From NCBI GenBank assembly GCA_023397475.1, contig JAEWUD010000005.1, forward strand, positions 1-10,898: a stretch of DNA of 10,898 nt. Reading direction: 5' to 3'. Origin of the DNA: Bacillota bacterium. Lineage in GTDB: Bacteria; Bacillota; Clostridia; Saccharofermentanales; Saccharofermentanaceae. This document shows positions 1-5,732 of the stretch, in pieces. The notes below the pieces were generated by a model, which was not told the origin of the DNA, made no database searches, and saw only the letters and a program-made list of their open reading frames with translations. Each line of letters opens with the position of its first letter. The first letter of the stretch is position 1. The position numbers and the translations under genes were made by a program.

Positions 1-758
1 ACTATATCAGTGTAACGGCACTGTATGACAGCCATAATGTGAAGAAAGCCGGCAATGCCGTCAAGGTCACCATCCCCACGCCGTCACCGACGACAGCTCC
101 GACCTACATTACGCCTTCTGTCAGCGCTACGCTGCAGGCTGATGGTGTCTTGGTAACATGGAACAAGATTGATCTTCCGAACTTTTGCGGGTACAAGGTC
201 GTTCATTCCGCCACCAACGAGAATCCTGCATACCCCGGCGACGGTTACGACGCATGGATAACGGACCGGGGAACAACGAGTTACCTGATTCCTTTGTCAA
301 GTTTCAAGACATCGGGAACGAATTATATCAGTGTGACGGCACTGTACAATGACGATGTGAAGAAAGCCGGAAATGCCGTACCGGTCACCATCCCCAGCAA
401 GCCCGCAGATCCAGAAGGAACATATCCTGCTGTTACGTTAAATCCGGTTTCATGGGATGGAACCACTGTTTCAGTTTCATGGTCCCAAACGACTGATGCC
501 ACGGGATTCTGTTATTACAAGGTTGCATATTCATTTGATGATAAACCCCCCTCATACCCTGAAAATGACTACTTTACATACATACAAGATCCAAATAATT
601 GTTCATTCTCCCGCGGATTTTCTGCAGAGGAACTTGCCAATAATGCAGGAAAAACATGTTATATAGCAATTACTACGGTATACTGCGTAAACGATGTTCC
701 TCACTACTCAACAAGTACTTATGTTGGATCCTTTACATTCCCGGCTCCAACAGTGTAA
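1..758 (+). CDS. Fibronectin type III-like repeat protein, C-terminal part (5' end outside window)
   Basis: The reading frame is open from base 3, so the gene begins before the window; the GTG at 39 is an internal valine codon, not a start. The 251 visible residues hold the tail of one beta-sandwich repeat, a short Pro/Thr-rich linker (TPSPTTAP), one complete repeat of about 95 residues with GYKVVHS, YPGDGY and NYISVTALY motifs, a second linker, and a diverged last repeat with YYKVAYS and SYPENDY in the equivalent places. This pattern resembles Fn3-like modules of secreted or surface proteins of Bacillota. The protein ends at PAPTV with no LPXTG sorting signal or C-terminal membrane helix, so any anchor or enzymatic domain must lie upstream. 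A strong terminator follows, making this the last gene of its transcript. Its role is not deducible; adhesion or carbohydrate binding would be a guess. Confidence 0.75.
   Translation, partial: YISVTALYDSHNVKKAGNAVKVTIPTPSPTTAPTYITPSVSATLQADGVLVTWNKIDLPNFCGYKVVHSATNENPAYPGDGYDAWITDRGTTSYLIPLSSFKTSGTNYISVTALYNDDVKKAGNAVPVTIPSKPADPEGTYPAVTLNPVSWDGTTVSVSWSQTTDATGFCYYKVAYSFDDKPPSYPENDYFTYIQDPNNCSFSRGFSAEELANNAGKTCYIAITTVYCVNDVPHYSTSTYVGSFTFPAPTV
3..77 (+). repeat. Fn3 repeat tail, copy 1
   Basis: This stretch encodes YISVTALY, then DSHN, then VKKAGNAV and VTIP. It is nearly the same at base level as 324-395 (one codon insertion and a handful of substitutions), which indicates recent duplication or gene conversion between neighbouring repeats. 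Confidence 0.8.
324..395 (+). repeat. Fn3 repeat tail, copy 2
   Basis: Second copy of the segment at 3-77, offset by 321 bp (107 codons), which gives the repeat period of the protein including its linker. The following third repeat has lost this similarity at DNA level. Confidence 0.8.
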
Positions 759-813
759 CTACTTCCCCAGAATCCATTCGCTTCCCCGAGCGATTGTGAG
801 TTCCCCTCCGCAT

Positions 814-849
814 AAAGCCGGCGTGCCCCCTCACGCCGGCTTTCCTTTT
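814..849 (+). terminator. Intrinsic terminator of the Fn3 protein gene
   Basis: A perfect 12-bp stem (AAAGCCGGCGTG at 814-825 with CACGCCGGCTTT at 832-843) encloses a 6-nt loop, followed by CCTTTT. The AAA on the 5' side means the reverse strand also ends in a short T run, so it could work in both directions. It isolates the upstream gene from the promoter at 924. Confidence 0.9.
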
Positions 850-923
850 GCACTGAAAGAGAAAACATACCCGCATTCGCTGGATTCCCGCTACAACGGA
901 TTTATCTTTCCCGTTTCTTCCTC

Positions 924-953
924 TTGACAAGCTAGCGACCGCTAGCCTACAAT
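924..953 (+). promoter_or_regulatory. Promoter of the radical SAM/TetR operon
   Basis: A perfect -35 TTGACA (924-929) and a -10 TACAAT (948-953) are separated by 18 bp. Transcription should start near 959-961. The spacer is occupied by a GCTAGC dyad, so the promoter is intrinsically strong but placed for tight repression. Confidence 0.85.
931..946. promoter_or_regulatory. Operator 1 (GCTAGC-N4-GCTAGC), in the promoter spacer
   Basis: Two GCTAGC half-sites (931-936 and 941-946) lie 10 bp apart around a GACC centre, filling the gap between -35 and -10. Binding here would exclude RNA polymerase. The TetR-family gene at 2083 is the obvious candidate ligand; this is inferred from proximity and dyad size, not shown. 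Confidence 0.75.
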
Positions 954-961
954 GCGAGAAG

Positions 962-977
962 GCTAGCAGATGCTAGC
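962..977. promoter_or_regulatory. Operator 2 (GCTAGC-N4-GCTAGC), at the transcript start
   Basis: A second copy of the dyad (962-967 and 972-977, centre AGAT), shifted exactly 31 bp from operator 1, about three helical turns, so two bound dimers would sit on the same DNA face. With flanking bases the palindrome is 7+7 (961-978). In the mRNA it could fold into a small hairpin directly before the GGAGG at 981-985. Confidence 0.75.
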
Positions 978-991
978 CACGGAGGTAGATC

Positions 992-2086
992 ATGGGATCG
1001 ACAGATTTAGACCAATACCTGACAAGAGGCGTCGAGCGCAGCCTCACCGGAGCCCTTCGCGCCTCGATTAAGAATCCGCGCCAGGCGGCTTTCCTCCTGC
1101 GATTTGTTCCTGCGGCCCGGATTGCATCCGCCCGCAGGTCGTCTTCTGCGGACAAAGGTGAACATACTCCGGCATTCCTTATCGCCAGCATCACCAGCCG
1201 TTGCAATCTTCATTGCGCGGGCTGCTATGCACGTGAGAATTCCTCCTGTCACGACGGGTCTTCCGACCGGAATCTCAGGGCAGACGAATGGCATCGTATT
1301 TTTCTCGAGGCAAAGGAACTGGGCATCTCCTTCATCCTTCTTGCGGGAGGCGAACCCTTCCTGCGACCGGACGTTCTTTCCCATGCCGCTTCTATGCCCG
1401 ACGTACTTTTCCCGGTTTTCACCAACGGAACAATCATCGCTTCTACGACCATCGATCTTCTGGACCGTTCGCGCAATCTTGTTCCGATCATCAGCATTGA
1501 GGGCGATCATCAGAGCACCGATCAACGACGGGGCGACGGTGTCGCACGAAATGTCGAGAAGGCGATGCGGCAAATGCGTGAGAAGGGCATCTTCTTCGGA
1601 GTGTCCGTCACAGTCAGCGAAGAGAACCTTGCGGAGGTAACGTCTGATTCATTTCTCATGGATCTTCGCGACAAGGGGGTTCGACTTCTCCTTTATGTCG
1701 AGTACGTCTCAATGACTTCGAGCGCAGAGACCGTGCCACTTACTGACGAAGGCCGTGATAAGCTACTAAGAGAAGCCAGATCTTTTCGCGAAAAATATGA
1801 CGACCTTCTCATCCTTACATTTCCGGGGGACGAACTTGCCTCCGGCGGCTGCCTTGCGGCCGGACGAGGGTTCATCCATATCAATCCGGAGGGCGGCGCG
1901 GAACCCTGCCCGTTCTCTCCGTATTCCGACGCGAATGTGCGCGAGATGACGCTGCGGGAGGCCCTCGATTCCGGCTTCTTTCGCAAGATTCGCGACGCGG
2001 GATTCCTGCAGGGAACCCACGCAGGCGGATGTGTACTGGCAGAACATGACCGCGAAGTTCGCGCACTGCGGGAGGAAAACACATGA
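992..2086 (+). CDS. Radical SAM protein with short SPASM/Twitch-like C-terminus
   Basis: This 364-residue cytoplasmic protein starts at ATG 992, six bases after GGAGG. The radical SAM 4Fe-4S motif is C71-NLH-C75-AG-C78, CX3CX2C, followed by the SAM-binding GGEP at 119-122 and a SIEG strand at 168-171. The C-terminal third has C287, C306 (in the context NPEGGAEPCPF) and C347, the arrangement of a truncated SPASM or Twitch domain that would hold one auxiliary Fe-S cluster. Such enzymes cleave SAM to a 5'-deoxyadenosyl radical and modify peptides, cofactors or other small molecules; the substrate is unknown. No peptide precursor gene is visible nearby. About 60 residues before the cluster motif are basic and show no known domain. 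It overlaps the TetR gene by ATGA and lies behind an operator-laden promoter, so expression is probably induced by the ligand of that repressor. Family call is firm, function open. Confidence 0.9.
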   Translation: MGSTDLDQYLTRGVERSLTGALRASIKNPRQAAFLLRFVPAARIASARRSSSADKGEHTPAFLIASITSRCNLHCAGCYARENSSCHDGSSDRNLRADEWHRIFLEAKELGISFILLAGGEPFLRPDVLSHAASMPDVLFPVFTNGTIIASTTIDLLDRSRNLVPIISIEGDHQSTDQRRGDGVARNVEKAMRQMREKGIFFGVSVTVSEENLAEVTSDSFLMDLRDKGVRLLLYVEYVSMTSSAETVPLTDEGRDKLLREARSFREKYDDLLILTFPGDELASGGCLAAGRGFIHINPEGGAEPCPFSPYSDANVREMTLREALDSGFFRKIRDAGFLQGTHAGGCVLAEHDREVRALREENT

Positions 2087-2706
2087 GTACGAAGGAACGG
2101 ATACTCTCAGCGGCCCTGGAACTCTTCTCGCAATACGGATACAGCGGCACCGGAATGCGTGAGATCGCCTCGGCGATCGGCATTCGTGACAGTTCAATCT
2201 ACAAACATTTCGCCGGGAAACGGGCGATTTTCGACGCGATTATCGAAGAACTGGGTCGACGGATGGAGGCTCTGACCACAGCACTCGGGATCGTGGACGC
2301 AACCAAGAGCGACGCCTTCGAGAGCTTCGGGCATATCCGGGAAGAGGAGCTGTGTGAACTGTCGCGTAAGATTTTCCTGTTCTACCTGAAGGATCCGTTT
2401 GTCTCCTCCTGCCGAAGAATGCTGACCATCGAGCAATACAAGAATTCGGAAGTGGCGAGCCTCTACCGGTCGATTTTCATGGAGCAAAGTATTGAGTACC
2501 AGACGCTGGTTTTCCGGCAGCTGATGGACCGGGGTGTTTTCGCGGGTCACGATCCGGAAGTGATGGCCCTCGAGTTCTACGCGCCGATCTTCCTTCTGTT
2601 GTCGCGTTATGATCTGCGGCCGGATCACGAGCCGGAAGCACTGGATCTATTGGATCGGCATGTCCGAGTCTTTTCCCGGAACTTCGGGGTGTTAGCCAAG
2701 GCGTAA
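2083..2706 (+). CDS. TetR/AcrR-family transcriptional regulator
   Basis: A 207-residue protein of normal TetR length. Residues 1-50 form the typical N-terminal helix-turn-helix: KERILSAALELFSQYGY, then MREIASAIGIRDSSIYKHFAGK, which carries the recognition helix and the conserved Y-x-HF-x-x-K signature. The remaining helical domain would bind a ligand and form the dimer; it shows no conservation that names a ligand. The start ATG overlaps the stop of the radical SAM gene (ATGA), so the two are translationally coupled and one promoter serves both. The two GCTAGC dyads at 931-946 and 962-977 are plausible autoregulatory sites. No separate promoter or strong terminator is seen for this gene. Confidence 0.93.
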   Translation: MSTKERILSAALELFSQYGYSGTGMREIASAIGIRDSSIYKHFAGKRAIFDAIIEELGRRMEALTTALGIVDATKSDAFESFGHIREEELCELSRKIFLFYLKDPFVSSCRRMLTIEQYKNSEVASLYRSIFMEQSIEYQTLVFRQLMDRGVFAGHDPEVMALEFYAPIFLLLSRYDLRPDHEPEALDLLDRHVRVFSRNFGVLAKA

Positions 2707-2907
2707 GACCTTGCGTAAGTCGTAATGAGCGTTTTCTCGCGAAAAGAGATGATTCGAAAAGCGTGCGCCAGTATGTGCGCGGGTCTATCCAGCGCTATCA
2801 ATCCGTCGCCTGCTCCTCCGGTGCGGATTCATGGTCGCGTCGGATGAGCAGGCGCTCCGATGGAATCAAGATCGAGTCCCGGTGCTGTCAAGTGGTGATT
2901 GGTTTAT
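2707..2907. other. Intergenic stretch with no convincing gene
   Basis: About 200 bp between the TetR gene and the repeat array. A short open frame (2763-2954) has no ribosome binding site, no recognisable product, and ends inside the first repeat unit, so it is not called. A weak TTTTC-GAAAA dyad (2732-2745) lies just after the TetR gene but has no G+C stem or T run. The main structure is the hairpin at 2807-2854. Confidence 0.5.
2807..2854. other. Long inverted repeat/hairpin
   Basis: CGCCTGCTC (2807-2815) pairs with GAGCAGGCG (2846-2854). After one C-T mismatch the stem continues with TCCG (2817-2820) and CGGA (2841-2844), giving 13 pairs around a 20-nt loop. No T run follows on either strand, so it is not a standard terminator. 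It might be a structured RNA element, a protein-binding palindrome or a remnant end of a mobile element. Confidence 0.55.
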
Positions 2908-3272
2908 GGCGCGAGATTCTTATCAATGACAAACCTACTCAATTGGCCTCTTAGCGTGTTTTAGTAGGTCGACCTGCCGCCCGGCGCGAGATTCTTCTCA
3001 ATGACAAACCTACTAAATCGGCCACTTAGCGTGTTTTAGTAGGTTGACCCGCCGCCTGGCGCGAGATTCTTCTCAATGACAAACCTACTAAATTGGCCAC
3101 TTAGCGTGTTTTAGTAGGTCGACCCGCCGCCCGGCGCGGGTTTCTTATATATGACAAACCTACTAAATTGGCCTCTTAGCGTGTTTTAGTAGGTCGACCT
3201 GCCGCCCGGCGCGAGTTTCTTATCAATGACAAACCTACTAAATTGGCCACTTAGCGTGTTTTAGTAGGTCGA
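2908..3272. repeat. Tandem array of five 75-bp units, each with an inverted repeat
   Basis: Units start at 2908, 2983, 3058, 3133 and 3208, an exact 75-bp period; the fifth stops after 65 bp. Each unit opens with GGCGCG, runs through ATGACAAACCTACT, and contains ACCTACTAAA and TTTAGTAGGT as inverted arms (3083-3092 and 3110-3119 in unit 3; unit 1 has one arm mismatch). Between the arms is a 17-nt centre with a possible inner CAC/GTG pairing. A GGTCGACC palindrome overlaps the right arm in units 1, 3 and 4. Units differ at only a few positions. Although 75 is divisible by three, stops occur in each frame on both strands, so the array is non-coding. Units 1 and 4 share linked variants (CCTC in the centre, GACCTG after the arm) against CCAC/GACCCG in units 2 and 3, which points to block duplication. 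Function is unknown: protein-binding array, structured RNA or amplified palindromic element. Confidence 0.93.
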
Positions 3273-3516
3273 ACTACAAATCGTCGATGAGTGACCACTG
3301 TTTCCCAACCAAAAAGACGATGCGCCGGGGTTGCGCTCAACTGATTGTTGAAAAATTCTCCTTTGAAGGACGTCTTCCTTTCTGTGAGAATTTCGCGTTT
3401 TGGAGTAAAATAGTTTTGCCGTAACTTTTCGCAAACTCCGGCGCAATTATCGCCCTCACCCAGGTGGCGACTCCGGCTCAATGAATTTTTGCGGACTTTG
3501 TTTTGGAGGATTTCGC
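3273..3516. other. Upstream region of the LtaS-like gene
   Basis: About 240 bp without a gene. An interrupted dyad, AAATTCTC (3353-3360) with GAGAATTT (3386-3393), encloses a smaller GAAG-GACGT-CTTC hairpin (3365-3377). ACTCCGGC occurs twice directly (3435-3442 and 3470-3477) around a CACC-CA-GGTG palindrome (3457-3466). TAAAAT near 3406-3411 could be a -10 element but has no good -35 partner. The promoter of the following gene must be here or in the repeat array, and I cannot place it. Confidence 0.4.
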
Positions 3517-5583
3517 ATGCCGTGGGATTTGTATTTGTTGAACGCGGTCGCCGGCGTTCTGTTGCCGCTGTGTGTTGTTCTGGAGGAGTGCCTTTTCGCG
3601 GTGCTTCTTAAATACCGAATCCGGCTGTTGAATCCGGTGTTCTCTTTAGCATGCCCGGCATTTTTTACGGCACTCCTGAGCCTGATCCCGAGTGCGCCGG
3701 CGCGATTTATCTCGCAGGGCGTGGTGATGATTGTGCTCATGAGCCTCTACGTCTCACAGTTTGTCTACTATCGCATTTTCCAGACGCTTTATGTCACGCA
3801 ATCGTTGCAGGGTGCCGGGAAGGCGATGCAGTTTATCGGGGTGGCGGTTACGAAGATCCGGCAGAATCTCTTCGCGGTATTCCTGCTCATTGCTCCCGCG
3901 ATATTGTATTTTGCCGTCGGATTCCCGCTGATGTCTGGCGCTACGATGACTTCGGTGACTGTCGTGTCGGCGGCCTCACTTCTTGTGTTCAGCTCGATTC
4001 TCTGGCTATTGGCTTTTGTCGACACGCGAGGCGTCTTGAGTCCGAACTTTCTCTTGAGCCGTGTATTCATGCCGGATCCGACGCTCCGCCGATACGGACT
4101 GCTCACGACGATGGCGATCGACCTGAAGCTCAATGTGCTAGGCTGGGTCGATAAGAGGGAGCTGCCGATCAACCTCGCCAGGATCAAGGTCGTGGAAGGT
4201 TCTTTGTCTGCACAGGAATCCGCGAAAAGAACCTCACAGGACCCTGCTCCAGGCATTTCGCAAGAATCCGTCCAGGAATCCGCGAAAAATTCCGCGAGAA
4301 GTTCCGCGAAAAATTCCGCGAAAAATTCTGCAAAAAATTCTGCAAAGCATAGCGGCTTGGGAGTTGACGGTTCGCTTGAAGCAGAGAACGACTTCGAGTG
4401 GCGCGGCATGCGTTATCGCGAAGGGGGTTTGGGGACATTTGCACACGAACCGCGGAAACCCAATGCGTATACCGGGCGATTTGCCGGCAAGAATTTGATC
4501 CTTATTACCGCGGAGAGTTTCTCGAAATACCTGATCGATCCGGTACGGACTCCGACGCTGTACAAAATGGCGACCGAAGGATTTCATTTTGAGAATTTCT
4601 ACACACCGCTCTGGGGCGTCAGCACCTCGGACGGCGAGTACGTGGCGATGACGGGGCTCCTGCCGAAGTCGGGCGTGTGGAGCTACACCAATGTCATCGG
4701 TCACGAGATGCCGATGGCACTGGGCAATCAGTTCCGCGCTTCCGGATACGGGACCTATGCGTACCACAACAACACCTATACCTACTACAATCGCGATCGC
4801 TCGTACCCGACGATGGGATATTCGTACAAGGGTCTCGGCAGCGGTCTCGAAGTTCGCCCGACGTGGCCGGAGTCGGATCGTGAGATGATCGATTTGTCGA
4901 CGGCGGATTTCCTCGGGAGCGATCAACCTTTCCACGTATACTACCTGACGGTCAGCGGACATATGGAGTACAGCTTTGCCGGCAACTATATCGCGAATAA
5001 GAACCGTGCGCGGGTCGAGGGGCTTGCCTACTCGGAGTCCGTACGCGCGTATATCGCCTGCTGTCTGGAACTGGAGGACGCCTTGACGCTTCTGCTCGAA
5101 CGCCTTCGCGCCGCCGGGCAGGCAGAGAATACGGTGATTGCGCTCTCGGCCGATCATTATCCGTACGGTTTATCTGAGAAGGCTTATGCGGAATTGGCCG
5201 GACGGCCTCTCGACGGGGCGTTCGAGAAGTATCGGAACGCATTTCTTCTGTGGCATGAAGGAATCGAGCCGGTTCACATCAAGACATCCTGTTCGAGCCT
5301 TGATATTCTGCCGACTTTGAGTAATCTCTTCGGTCTTCCGTATGAGCCGCGACTCCTGGCAGGCACAGATATTCTGTCGGACGAGCCGCCGACGGTCATA
5401 CTGGCGGACCGAAGTTTCATCAACGACCGGATTCGTTTTGATGCGGAACATGAACGGGTTTCGGTACTCGATCATGGAGAAGTATCGCGAGAATATGTCG
5501 GGAAATGCATACAGGATGTCGCTCGAAAATTCTTGTCGTCCGAGATGATTCTCGACAAGGATGGATATCGCAAGCCCCCTTAA
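3517..5583 (+). CDS. LtaS-like membrane sulfatase/phosphoglycerol transferase
   Basis: The start is ATG 3517, seven bases after GGAGG (3505-3509); the in-frame ATG at 3481 has no such site. The 688-residue product has five predicted membrane helices (about 4-31, 40-60, 64-86, 116-139, 144-167), an Ala/Ser/Lys-rich linker with a tandem repeat (254-277), and an outward-facing sulfatase-type domain from about 325. Family landmarks of lipoteichoic acid synthase are present: ITAES with E333 as likely metal ligand, STSDGEY with T370 as likely nucleophile, SGHMEY with H482, and SADHY with D546 and H547 as likely metal ligands. LtaS-type enzymes move glycerol phosphate from phosphatidylglycerol onto a growing chain or glycolipid on the outer membrane face; which acceptor applies here is not shown. 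Length and topology fit the family. It stands alone, followed by a hairpin and a new promoter. A phosphoethanolamine transferase or other alkaline-phosphatase superfamily role is less likely given the five-helix layout and TSDxEY motif. Confidence 0.85.
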   Translation: MPWDLYLLNAVAGVLLPLCVVLEECLFAVLLKYRIRLLNPVFSLACPAFFTALLSLIPSAPARFISQGVVMIVLMSLYVSQFVYYRIFQTLYVTQSLQGAGKAMQFIGVAVTKIRQNLFAVFLLIAPAILYFAVGFPLMSGATMTSVTVVSAASLLVFSSILWLLAFVDTRGVLSPNFLLSRVFMPDPTLRRYGLLTTMAIDLKLNVLGWVDKRELPINLARIKVVEGSLSAQESAKRTSQDPAPGISQESVQESAKNSARSSAKNSAKNSAKNSAKHSGLGVDGSLEAENDFEWRGMRYREGGLGTFAHEPRKPNAYTGRFAGKNLILITAESFSKYLIDPVRTPTLYKMATEGFHFENFYTPLWGVSTSDGEYVAMTGLLPKSGVWSYTNVIGHEMPMALGNQFRASGYGTYAYHNNTYTYYNRDRSYPTMGYSYKGLGSGLEVRPTWPESDREMIDLSTADFLGSDQPFHVYYLTVSGHMEYSFAGNYIANKNRARVEGLAYSESVRAYIACCLELEDALTLLLERLRAAGQAENTVIALSADHYPYGLSEKAYAELAGRPLDGAFEKYRNAFLLWHEGIEPVHIKTSCSSLDILPTLSNLFGLPYEPRLLAGTDILSDEPPTVILADRSFINDRIRFDAEHERVSVLDHGEVSREYVGKCIQDVARKFLSSEMILDKDGYRKPP
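4276..4347 (+). repeat. 12-bp in-frame tandem repeat encoding (N/E/S)SA(K/R) units
   Basis: Six consecutive 12-bp units of the type AATTCCGCGAAA encode ESAK, NSAR, SSAK, NSAK, NSAK and NSAK. The last two units have drifted synonymously (TCT GCA for TCC GCG). An isolated ESAK unit also occurs just upstream near 4216, suggesting an older, longer array. Because the period is a multiple of three, slippage would lengthen or shorten the linker between membrane domain and catalytic domain without shifting frame. Confidence 0.9.
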
Positions 5584-5646
5584 GAACGCTTGATTATGAC
5601 GGTTATTTGTCGGATCATCCTTTGATCCTGTCTGATATTGTCAAAT

Positions 5647-5678
5647 TCGACCCGGAACGCTTGAGCCTTCCGGGTCGA
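5647..5678. terminator. Hairpin after the LtaS-like gene, possible weak terminator
   Basis: An 11-bp perfect stem (TCGACCCGGAA at 5647-5657 with TTCCGGGTCGA at 5668-5678) encloses a 10-nt loop. Only TT follows on the + strand and AATTTG on the other, so termination may be weak. The loop and right arm coincide with the -35 and spacer of the next promoter. Confidence 0.5.
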
Positions 5679-5690
5679 TTCGGATACAAT
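5661..5690 (+). promoter_or_regulatory. Likely promoter of the aldo/keto reductase operon
   Basis: -35 TTGAGC (5661-5666) and -10 TACAAT (5685-5690, within GATACAAT) are 18 bp apart, the same spacer length and -10 as the promoter at 924-953. Transcription would begin around 5697. The leader then contains a 6-bp hairpin, GTCGCG (5701-5706) with CGCGAC (5713-5718), just before the GGAGGA at 5724-5729. Confidence 0.65.
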
Positions 5691-5732
5691 AGAAGGTGCG
5701 GTCGCGTTATCTCGCGACAGATCGGAGGATCT

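Noticed and set aside
2732..2745. TTTTC-GAAAA dyad as terminator of the TetR gene
   Set aside because: The stem is short and A+T-rich and is not followed by a T run.
2763..2954. Small 63-residue ORF before the array
   Set aside because: No ribosome binding site, no recognisable motif, and it ends inside the first repeat unit.
2908..3272. CRISPR array
   Set aside because: The full 75-bp period is conserved; there are no variable spacers between short repeats, and no cas genes are present.
2908..3272. Cluster of tRNA-like genes (75 bp is tRNA length)
   Set aside because: No acceptor stem, anticodon arm or GGTTCGAATCC-type T arm; the only long pairing is a single hairpin.
2908..3272. Integron attC sites
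   Set aside because: No cassette ORFs between units, no integrase gene, and no recognisable GTTRRRY/RYYYAAC core pair.
3251..3481. Antisense ORF running from the promoter region into the last repeat
   Set aside because: Product has no motif, no ribosome site was seen, and it covers an intergenic region with several dyads.
3481..3516. Upstream ATG start of the LtaS-like gene
   Set aside because: No ribosome site before 3481, while GGAGG lies seven bases before ATG 3517, directly ahead of the first membrane helix.
4234..5157. 307-residue antisense ORF opposite the LtaS-like gene
   Set aside because: The + strand encodes a protein with clear family motifs; the antisense product is Arg/Ile-rich without any motif and looks like a codon-bias shadow.
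5505..5732. 76-residue N-terminal extension of the aldo/keto reductase
   Set aside because: It overlaps the LtaS-like gene and crosses the hairpin and promoter; the family N-terminus and the GGAGGA site both fit ATG 5733.
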